DNA from: Actinomycetota bacterium
GTDB taxonomy: Bacteria > Actinomycetota > Actinomycetes > Propionibacteriales > Propionibacteriaceae
Direction: 5' to 3'
NCBI GenBank assembly: GCA_016213595.1
Contig: JACRAA010000074.1
Location: 1 to 11,846 of the forward strand
DNA length: 11,846 bases
Position numbers and translations under genes: made by a program. Position 1 is the stretch's first letter. Each line of letters begins with the position of its first letter. This document shows positions 1-5,805 of the stretch, one piece after another. The notes beneath the pieces were generated by a model. That model did no database searches, was not told where the DNA came from, and was given only the letters and a program-made list of their open reading frames with translations.

Positions 1-547
1 TGCGGGCGGCGAGTGCCGCGGCGATTCCATGCTCATGCTCGGGGTTGGCGTAGCCATGCAGGAGGTTCAGCACGACGGCGTCGGGCGCTCGGTCCACGAT
101 GCGCGCCGCCAGCTCGCTGATCTCCGCATCGTCGGGGTGGCCCAGGGGGGCTCCATCCGGCGACACCCGGGCGCCGATCTCGAAGACGTGGTCGCGGGCG
201 ACCAGAGGGCGCGGGTTCACGGCGTGGAGGTTGAACGAGTCAGGCATGCGCGAGCGCCCGATCTCGAGGATGTCGGGAAAGCCCTCGCTCACGACGAGGG
301 CCACCCTGCCACCCGCCCGCTGGATGATGGCATTGAGCCCGATGGTCGTCCCGTGCGTCACGCTCGCGATGCGGCCGGCGCCGCCGAGCTGGGCGAGCAG
401 GTGAGCCATCCCCGCGGCGACCGCCTCCGCCGGGTCCCGGGGCGTACTCGCCACCTTGTATCGGAAGGGGCGCGAGCCGTCATCCGGCACGGCGACGAAA
501 TCGGTGAACGTACCGCCGACGTCGATCCCCACTCGATACCTCACCAT
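1..547 (-). CDS. Hydantoinase/oxoprolinase subunit A, N-terminal part (cut by left edge)
   Basis: The reading frame is open from an ATG at 547 to the window edge, giving 182 residues of a protein that is usually about 650-700 residues long. It begins with the actin-like ATPase signature GIDVGGTFTDF (residues 7-17) and carries THGTTIGLNAI (64-74), both hallmarks of the hydantoinase A / 5-oxoprolinase N-terminal domain. Family members hydrolyse cyclic amides such as hydantoins or 5-oxoproline with ATP, usually with a HyuB partner, and act in the cytoplasm. The start is supported by AAAGGA at 554-559, 6 nt upstream. The gene follows the second permease gene after a 22-nt gap on the same strand, so it is probably the last visible gene of the transporter operon. 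A hyuB-like gene would be expected beyond the edge. The substrate cannot be told from the sequence. Confidence 0.9.
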   Translation of the reverse strand, partial: MVRYRVGIDVGGTFTDFVAVPDDGSRPFRYKVASTPRDPAEAVAAGMAHLLAQLGGAGRIASVTHGTTIGLNAIIQRAGGRVALVVSEGFPDILEIGRSRMPDSFNLHAVNPRPLVARDHVFEIGARVSPDGAPLGHPDDAEISELAARIVDRAPDAVVLNLLHGYANPEHEHGIAAALAAR

Positions 548-569
548 CAGCATTCCTTTCGCGGCGCCA

Positions 570-1367
570 TCAGAACGCGGCGCTGAGGTTGACCCAACGG
601 GAAAGCAGGACCATGACCAGCACGCTGAGCGCCATCAGCAGGGTGGAGACCGCGGCGGCGGACGGATCCAGCTCGAACTGCACGGCCGACATCACCCGGA
701 GCGGGACGGTGGTGGTGTTCGGTCCGGAGACGAACATCGACACGGCCACCTCGCCGAGCGACAGGACACCGGCGAATATCCCTCCCGCCACGATTCCGGG
801 ACGCAGCTGGGGCAGGATCACCGTTCCGAAGACGCGGAGAGGGCGAGCTCCCATGCTGGCCCCCGCGCGCTCGAGCATCGCGTCGAGGGAGTGCACGCTC
901 ACGGCGACAGTACGAATCACGAACGGCAAGGTCACGAGGCTGTGTGCCAGCCACAGCCCGGTGATGGAGTTCACGAGTCGCAGCTGCTGGAGGTACGTCA
1001 GCAGGCCGAGCCCCACCATGACCTCCGGGACGATCATCGGCGACATGAAGAGAGCCATCAGCCAGCCACGATGCCTTCCACGGGACAGTCCGTAGGCGGA
1101 GAGGGTGCCCAGCACGAGGACGGTCGGGATCACCAGCGCCGCGACCACCAGGGACAAGTTGATCGAGACGACCCAGTCACGGCTCGTCAGGACCACCTGG
1201 TACCAGCGCAGAGAGAACCCACGGGGCGGGAACTGCACCAGGTCACTCGCGGTGAACGAACTGCCCGTGACCGCCACGAGGGGCATCGCCAGGAAGGCCA
1301 GGACGACCCACGCCGCGACGAGGACCCCTGGCCCACTCCCGAGGGGACGCATTCTCGACCTAGTCAT
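570..1367 (-). CDS. ABC transporter permease, PotC-like (spermidine/putrescine type)
   Basis: This 265-residue integral membrane protein has about six hydrophobic segments, the first at residues 14-34 and the last at about 238-256. It carries the cytoplasmic EAA loop that contacts the ATPase (ERAGASMGARPLRVFGTVIL, residues 166-185, then P at 186 and G at 190). Length and loop fit the PotC/YdcV branch of binding-protein-dependent permeases. An in-frame ATG at 1418 lies 51 nt upstream, but the ATG at 1367 is preferred: it overlaps the previous gene's stop by 8 nt (ATGACTAG), has a purine-rich GGGAGAGA upstream, and gives the usual length. It is the second permease of the operon and should pair with the PotB-like protein. 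Substrate specificity lies mainly with the binding protein and is not resolved. Confidence 0.9.
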   Translation of the reverse strand: MTRSRMRPLGSGPGVLVAAWVVLAFLAMPLVAVTGSSFTASDLVQFPPRGFSLRWYQVVLTSRDWVVSINLSLVVAALVIPTVLVLGTLSAYGLSRGRHRGWLMALFMSPMIVPEVMVGLGLLTYLQQLRLVNSITGLWLAHSLVTLPFVIRTVAVSVHSLDAMLERAGASMGARPLRVFGTVILPQLRPGIVAGGIFAGVLSLGEVAVSMFVSGPNTTTVPLRVMSAVQFELDPSAAAVSTLLMALSVLVMVLLSRWVNLSAAF

Positions 1368-2235
1368 GGATCCGTCTCTCCCAGTGGTGGCCGAACCTGG
1401 TGAGGACGGCGATGGCAACGAGCGAGACCGCGAACAGGGTGAAGCTCATGGCGGCAGCTGATGGCTGGTTGAAGACGCGGAGCGCCTGGTCGTACACGCG
1501 GAGGCCGGCGAGTGGTTGGTTCGCGCCTCCGACGAGCAGGGGTGTCACGTAGATGCCCATGGCGAGCGAGAACACGATGGCCGCACCGCTGACGAGCCCT
1601 GGCACCGAGAGCGGCAGCACGACGTTGAGGAAGGTGGCCGCCGGGCGTGCTCCGAGCGAGGAGCTGGCTCGCAGGTAGGCGTCGTCGATCCTCGACAGCG
1701 CTGTGGAGAGCGTCACGATTGCGAAGGGCAACAGCACGTGGGTGACGACAACGACGACCGTGACCGGGCCGGTCAGCAGGTTCACGGGGCCGGCGACCAG
1801 CCGGGTTCCCACGAGCAGCCTGTTGACAGGACCGTTTGCGGCCAGCAACGCCCGCCATCCGAACGAGCGGACGACCACGCTGGTCAACAACGGCGAGACG
1901 ACGACCAGGACGATGACCAGGCGCAGCACCGCCGACCGGGCATGCACCAGCAGCCAGGCGACGGGGTACCCGACGACGGCACAGAGCACGGTGACGATCA
2001 GCGCCATCTCCACGGTGTAGGCCAGCGCGTCACGGTAGTACCTCCCGGACAGCACCTCTGTGTACTGGGCCGCCGTGAAGCCCTGCTGAGGGTCGAAGTA
2101 GGCGTCCGTCGGCCGCAGGCTCAGCACGAGCAGGCTGAACAGGGGCACCACGAAGAGCGCGAGGAGGAACAACCCACCGGGGGTCAACGGCAACCACGCG
2201 AGCAGACGGGTCCGCCGGCGGAGAGGGCCCATCAT
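1360..2235 (-). CDS. ABC transporter permease, PotB-like (spermidine/putrescine type)
   Basis: The 291-residue inner-membrane permease has six predicted hydrophobic spans: about residues 19-40, 75-97, 104-123, 155-178, 212-235 and 264-279. Its EAA loop lies at 189-212 (SSSLGARPAATFLNVVLPLS followed by VPG). It also has the large periplasmic-side loop after span 1 that is typical of PotB. The chosen ATG at 2235 forms an ATGA overlap with the stop of the ATPase gene, which implies translational coupling. A second ATG follows immediately at 2232, and an upstream in-frame ATG at 2268 lies inside the ATPase gene and is less likely. With the neighbouring PotC-like permease it should form the translocation channel. 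The family call is firm; the cargo is unknown. Confidence 0.9.
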   Translation of the reverse strand: MMGPLRRRTRLLAWLPLTPGGLFLLALFVVPLFSLLVLSLRPTDAYFDPQQGFTAAQYTEVLSGRYYRDALAYTVEMALIVTVLCAVVGYPVAWLLVHARSAVLRLVIVLVVVSPLLTSVVVRSFGWRALLAANGPVNRLLVGTRLVAGPVNLLTGPVTVVVVVTHVLLPFAIVTLSTALSRIDDAYLRASSSLGARPAATFLNVVLPLSVPGLVSGAAIVFSLAMGIYVTPLLVGGANQPLAGLRVYDQALRVFNQPSAAAMSFTLFAVSLVAIAVLTRFGHHWERRIHD

Positions 2236-3317
2236 TCCTGGATCACCACCACCGAGTCGGCGCCCCACGTGAGGCGGACAACCTCTCCCTCCTCAGCCGG
2301 TGCCCCCGACCGCCCGGTGTCGGGCAGCTCGACGCTGATCACCTGACCGGGGACGCGAGTCGCCGCAGTGTCGTCGGGCAGCAGCCGGACCTGGACGTGC
2401 CAGGTGCCGCCGGAGAACGCGCGGAAGGTCACCTCGCCCCGCGGCCCCTGGCCGGCTACGGCGTCGCTCGCCAGCCGCAGCTGTTCGCGCCGCAGCACCA
2501 CAGTGACCTCGGTCCCCCCGGGGCAGTCGGTCGTGACGGGGAGCGACGTGCCGTTGCTCACCACGGTGTGGGAGTCCACCACAGTGGCCCGCACGAGGTT
2601 TCCGGCGCCGAGGAAGTCGGCCACGAAGGGGGTTCTCGGCGAGCGGTAGATGTCCTGAGGAGTGCCGATCTGTTCGATGCGTCCCCTGTTGAGGAGGGCC
2701 ACCCGGTCGGCCATGGTGAGCGCCTCGTCCTGGTCGTGCGTGACGAAGATCATGGTGGTGCCGACGCGCCTCTGGATCTGGCGGAGCTCCGACTGCATCT
2801 GTCGCCGAAGCTTGGCGTCCAGGTTCGACAGCGGTTCGTCCAGCAGCAGGACGGTCGGTGAGTACGCAAGTGCGCGGGCCAGTGCGACGCGCTGCTGCTG
2901 CCCGCCGGACAGCTGGCGCGGCATGCGTTCCGCGTACTCGGAGAGGCCGACCAGGTCGAGCACCTCCGCCACGCGTGTTGCCTGGCCAGCCTTGCTGGCC
3001 CCGCGCACCTTCATCCCGTAGCTCAGGTTCTGCGTCACCGTCATGTGCGGGAACAACGCGTAGCTCTGGAAGACCAGGCCGAGGTTACGGCGGTAGGGCG
3101 GCGTGTGCGTGAGGTCCCGTCCGTCGATGAGGACGCTGCCCGCTGTGGGTTCGACGAAGCCCGCGATGACGTTGAGCAGGGTCGTCTTCCCACACCCGGA
3201 GGGCCCCAGGACGGAGAGGAACTCCCCCGGCCGCACCTCGAGCTGGTCGATGTCGAGGATCGTCGTCTCGCCGTACCCGGCCTTCAGACCGTGCACAGCC
3301 ACATGACCGCTGGTCAC
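2232..3317 (-). CDS. ABC transporter ATP-binding protein, PotA/FbpC type
   Basis: This is a 361-residue ATPase with every nucleotide-binding motif: Walker A GPSGCGKTT (38-46), Q-loop Gln84, signature LSGGQQQR (136-143), Walker B VLLLDEP (156-162), and switch His194 in FVTHDQDEAL. The C-terminal third (about 240-361) matches the TOBE-type regulatory/accessory domain of the PotA/MalK/CysA group in length and position. The start is GTG at 3317, which forms a GTGA overlap with the stop of the binding-protein gene. The frame stays open far upstream to 4370, but that extension runs antiparallel-free in another frame of the binding-protein gene and is a high-GC artefact. The protein would energise import through the two downstream-encoded permeases at the inner face of the membrane. 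Confidence 0.95.
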   Translation of the reverse strand: MTSGHVAVHGLKAGYGETTILDIDQLEVRPGEFLSVLGPSGCGKTTLLNVIAGFVEPTAGSVLIDGRDLTHTPPYRRNLGLVFQSYALFPHMTVTQNLSYGMKVRGASKAGQATRVAEVLDLVGLSEYAERMPRQLSGGQQQRVALARALAYSPTVLLLDEPLSNLDAKLRRQMQSELRQIQRRVGTTMIFVTHDQDEALTMADRVALLNRGRIEQIGTPQDIYRSPRTPFVADFLGAGNLVRATVVDSHTVVSNGTSLPVTTDCPGGTEVTVVLRREQLRLASDAVAGQGPRGEVTFRAFSGGTWHVQVRLLPDDTAATRVPGQVISVELPDTGRSGAPAEEGEVVRLTWGADSVVVIQE

Positions 3318-4441
3318 GAGAACTGCTCGTTCCACTTCCTCTGCAGGGTGGTCAGCTGGGGCGAGACCTTGGCGTAGTCGATCCAGGCGAAGTCCCGGTA
3401 CGTCTGGTCGCCGTACTTGATCCGGTCCCGGAAGGTCTGGCTGTACTGGTTCTTGTCGTTGGAGGCTGCGTACCAGGTTCCCTCGGCGAACACCTTCTGG
3501 TTCTCGGGACGCGTCAGCTCCGTGAGGAACTGGTAGGCGAGGTCCTGGTTGGCGCTGCCCTTGGCGAGGTAGTACGAGGTCAATGCCCCGACCGCTCCCG
3601 ACTTGGGGTAGACGAACCCCACGGGCACGCCCTTCTGCTCGAGGGCGAAGGCGCGACCGTCCCACCACGGAACAATCCAGACATCGCCGTTCTGGATGGC
3701 CGTCTGCATACTGCCGGAGTCGGCTGGGAAGGCGGATGTGCAGCCCTTCAGCTTGGCGAGCGTCGCGAACGCCTTGTCGACCGAGGCTTGGTCGTCCATC
3801 GACCCGCCCTGCTCGTGCACCAGCCCCGCCAGCATCTCCAGGCCGGGGTTGTACGTCAGCGGCGGCAGGCCCACATGACCGCAGTACTCGGGCTTCGTGA
3901 GGTCGGACCAGTTCTGGGGCGGAGTGCTGATCTTGTCCTTCCGGTAGGCCAGGCCGGTCGAGCCGGTGGTCAGCGGCAGGCCGTAGGTCTTCCCGTCGGC
4001 GCCCGCATGCTGCACCAGGACGGGGCTCAGATCGCTGAAGCCCTCGATCCTCTTGGGATCCAGCTCGGTGAGGACGCCCGCGCGCGCGGCCTGCACCGTG
4101 ATGTCGGGGGTGAACGCCATGAGGTCGTAGGGAGGATTCGTGCCAGCTGCGGCACGCAGCTTGACCAGCCAGTCGGAGCCGCCGCCGGGAACCAGCTGCA
4201 CCTTGGCGCCCGTGCGCTTCTCGAACGGAACGACGAACGCCTGCGTGAAGGTGTCGCTCCACGCTCCGGCGAACGCCGTGACGGTGAGGGTGCGACCGGC
4301 ACCCCCTCCGCCTGGAGATCCGCCCGAGTTGGAGCCAGAGGACGCGCCTGGACCGGTGTCGACGGCGCACGCCGAGAGGGTGAGGGCGAACATGGCCAGG
4401 AGCGCCGCGACAAGACGCCGGGAGCGGGAGCGGGCAGACAC
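3314..4441 (-). CDS. ABC transporter substrate-binding lipoprotein, PotD-like
   Basis: The 375-residue precursor has a basic N-terminus (RSRSRR), a hydrophobic core and the lipobox L22-S-A-C25, so Cys25 should be lipidated and the protein anchored outside the membrane. A Gly/Ser-rich linker follows (about residues 30-48), then a bilobed binding domain beginning TLTVTAFAGAWSD. The layout and length fit the PotD / family 1 solute-binding group that partners PotABC transporters. The start is GTG at 4441, set by a clear GGAGG at 4450-4454 with 8-nt spacing; the longer frame from ATG at 4513 would put 24 extra residues before the signal peptide. It is the first gene of the transporter-hydantoinase operon. 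I could not identify the polyamine-specific acidic pocket from sequence alone, so the ligand is open; the neighbouring hydantoinase hints at a cyclic amide or its derivative. Confidence 0.92.
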   Translation of the reverse strand: MSARSRSRRLVAALLAMFALTLSACAVDTGPGASSGSNSGGSPGGGGAGRTLTVTAFAGAWSDTFTQAFVVPFEKRTGAKVQLVPGGGSDWLVKLRAAAGTNPPYDLMAFTPDITVQAARAGVLTELDPKRIEGFSDLSPVLVQHAGADGKTYGLPLTTGSTGLAYRKDKISTPPQNWSDLTKPEYCGHVGLPPLTYNPGLEMLAGLVHEQGGSMDDQASVDKAFATLAKLKGCTSAFPADSGSMQTAIQNGDVWIVPWWDGRAFALEQKGVPVGFVYPKSGAVGALTSYYLAKGSANQDLAYQFLTELTRPENQKVFAEGTWYAASNDKNQYSQTFRDRIKYGDQTYRDFAWIDYAKVSPQLTTLQRKWNEQFS

Positions 4442-4449
4442 TGCGGCAA

Positions 4450-4454
4450 CCTCC
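4450..4454 (-). promoter_or_regulatory. Ribosome binding site GGAGG of the binding-protein gene
   Basis: GGAGG on the minus strand stands 8 nt before GTG at 4441. It decides the start of the lipoprotein gene, because the alternative upstream ATG at 4513 would add a non-conserved arm in front of the signal peptide. Confidence 0.75.
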
Positions 4455-4552
4455 GAGAAGTATCGAGACGGCGCCACTCCGCGACGAAGCCGGCGCGGCG
4501 AGCGGCTAGCCAAGCATTCCCACCGAGCGGGGCCTGGAGAAGACCGAAGATG

Positions 4553-4574
4553 TTTGACCCCTCAAAGAATTCTT
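4553..4574. promoter_or_regulatory. Two adjacent palindromes, candidate operator
   Basis: TTTGA-CCCC-TCAAA at 4553-4566 is a perfect 5-bp-arm inverted repeat. It overlaps by 2 nt the perfect 10-bp palindrome AAGAATTCTT at 4565-4574. Both sit in an A/T-rich patch 110-135 bp upstream of the binding-protein start. They could be a regulator site for the transporter operon. No binding protein is identified, and short palindromes also occur by chance. Confidence 0.3.
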
Positions 4575-4629
4575 GGGAGGCGTCCCTCGCCGCGAGCGGA
4601 CATCTTGCGCAGCTCGGGCTGGTCGTGGC

Positions 4630-5472
4630 CTAGATCTCGACGTCGCGGTCGACGAAGGTGACCCGGGTCCAGGATGCCGGGACGTGCGTGTCGTTGACCC
4701 CGTGTGGGCTGGCCGACCATCCCAGACCTACTGTCCTGCCGGCGTCGCGGGTCGGCATCTGCTCGAAGCGCCCAAGAAAGATCGACCAGGTGTCTCCCGG
4801 TGTCGGCGGCAGCGCGCGGCCATGGGCGAGATCAGCCAGTGAGGCCCACGGGATCTTGACCGCGGCGCTCCAGCCGCGGTCGATGGACTGCGGGTCGTTC
4901 AACGTGCCGTCGACGCTCACCGCCAGCTGGAGCCCGGCCATGTCGTAGTCGAGGAACGCCCACCGGGTGCCGCGCGGGTGGGCGCCGGCCCAGAAGGTCG
5001 AATCGTTGACCGAGTAGTCCCCGGAAAAGGAGTGGACGCGGGGCGAGTGGACGTCGAAGCGAGGCTGGTCCCACTCGGAACCGGTGGTGTACGCGTCCCT
5101 CCACACGAAGAAGACCTCGTACATCGTGCCAAGCGCGTTGAACTCCAGCTCGTAGTACGAGTCGATGCCGTCGATGAACACCTCGAGATCGTTCTCGAAG
5201 AAGATGAGCGAGTCGCGCTCGGTGTAGCGCGCCCTCACCTGCGGCTCCTCGGCGTCGAACCCGATGTAGAGGAACTCGTCGTCCCACAGGATCCGTGCAC
5301 GGGTACCGAACGGTGCCGGTTCTCCGCTGCCGATGTCCACGAAGCGTGGAGTCGGCGGCGCAGCCTGCCATGCAGGCTTGTCGAGGCGGCCGTCGATCAC
5401 CAGCGGCCGGGGCGCGCGAAGCGCCTCGTACGGCTGGCCACACCACCCGTACCCGTCGGGATTGATCGCCAC
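4630..5472 (-). CDS. Carbohydrate-binding family 9-like (CBM9-like/DOMON-type) protein
   Basis: This is a 280-residue single-domain protein. Recognisable family features are VIDGRLDKPAWQAAPPT (residues 25-41), a DDEFLYIGFDAEEP strand (64-77), and ENDLEVFID...YYELEFNALGTMYE (93-119), the core beta-sandwich signatures of CBM9-like proteins that accompany glycan-degrading genes. There is no signal peptide, membrane span or catalytic domain, so it is probably cytoplasmic and its role is unknown; sugar or glycan binding is inferred from the family. The start is GTG at 5472, chosen because AGGAAAGGA (5479-5487) stands 6 nt upstream; the ATG at 5511 would add 13 poorly supported residues. It diverges from the GH2 gene across a 333-bp region, which suggests shared control and a shared carbohydrate substrate. 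Confidence 0.82.
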   Translation of the reverse strand: MAINPDGYGWCGQPYEALRAPRPLVIDGRLDKPAWQAAPPTPRFVDIGSGEPAPFGTRARILWDDEFLYIGFDAEEPQVRARYTERDSLIFFENDLEVFIDGIDSYYELEFNALGTMYEVFFVWRDAYTTGSEWDQPRFDVHSPRVHSFSGDYSVNDSTFWAGAHPRGTRWAFLDYDMAGLQLAVSVDGTLNDPQSIDRGWSAAVKIPWASLADLAHGRALPPTPGDTWSIFLGRFEQMPTRDAGRTVGLGWSASPHGVNDTHVPASWTRVTFVDRDVEI

Positions 5473-5805
5473 CGGTCGTCCTTTCCTAGAAGGGAATTCT
5501 GTCTGGGCCACCAGGCCGTCAGGATGGGCGTCGGGCGAGCGGTGCGGAACCGCCAGGCAGCCACCCGTGAACGTTGGTCACACGCAGACAGTAGGTAGCG
5601 CCGGGTTCGAGGAGAATGCACGAATCGATGCACACCTGGACGGATCTCTGATGTTGGTCCCGGCGACCACGATCACGGCCGATGCGGTGAGAGCCTCCAG
5701 CCTCGCCCTGGCAGAGTTGTCTCATCCTGGTAGGCACATCCCAGGCCGTACCGCCGGCCACTTTTGTTGCCCACGCTGAACCCGAGACACCTGGAGCTGA
5801 AGCCG
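5473..5805. other. Divergent intergenic region between CBM9-like and GH2 genes
   Basis: These 333 bp hold no gene I can support; the open frames crossing them are high-GC artefacts with no recognisable protein. Both divergent promoters should lie here, but no -35/-10 pair is convincing. Inverted-repeat candidates are GTGAACGTTGGTCAC (5567-5581, 5 of 7 pairs) and TGGTCCCGGCGACCA (5655-5669, 6 of 7 pairs). Each contains or abuts a GTTGGTC heptamer (5573-5579 and 5653-5659). A direct repeat ATGCAC occurs at 5616-5621 and 5628-5633. The second copy opens a sequence resembling the operator candidate next to the SorC-type regulator. Confidence 0.5.
5629..5642 (+). promoter_or_regulatory. Degenerate copy of the SorC-operator candidate
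   Basis: TGCACACCTGGACG matches 8 of the 10 defined bases of TGNACANNTGTNCA, the near-palindrome found beside the SorC-type regulator gene at 9304-9317. It lies centrally between the divergent CBM9-like and GH2 genes, a sensible place for a shared operator. The match is imperfect on its right half and may be chance. Confidence 0.2.

Larger units (their letters stand above)
4442..4629 (-). other. Leader/intergenic region upstream of the transporter operon
   Basis: These 188 nt separate the CBM9-like gene from the binding-protein gene, both on the minus strand. The central part (about 4550-4575) is clearly more A/T-rich than its surroundings and holds two perfect short palindromes, listed separately. 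I find no convincing -35/-10 pair and no strong stem followed by a T-run. The region most likely holds the promoter of the ABC operon. Several small competing GC stems lie at about 4575-4605 (for example GGCG-AGGGA-CGCC on the minus strand), but they are too weak to call a terminator. Confidence 0.5.

Noticed and set aside
456..1403. A 315-residue plus-strand frame opposite the PotC-like permease
   Set aside because: Its His/Arg/Gly/Gln-rich composition, lack of domains and position antisense to a permease with a clear EAA loop mark it as an artefact. The same applies to the plus-strand frame at 1516-2346.
3318..4370. An N-terminal extension of about 350 residues in frame with the ATPase gene, making a 712-residue fusion
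   Set aside because: It is an alternate-frame reading of the binding-protein gene, is rich in Arg/Gly/Ser/Pro with no recognisable domain, and the ATPase fold starts right after the GTG at 3317 that overlaps the upstream stop.
4575..4605. Terminator for the CBM9-like gene in the minus-strand leader
   Set aside because: Several 4-bp GC stems compete and none is followed by a U-rich run, so no single structure stands out.
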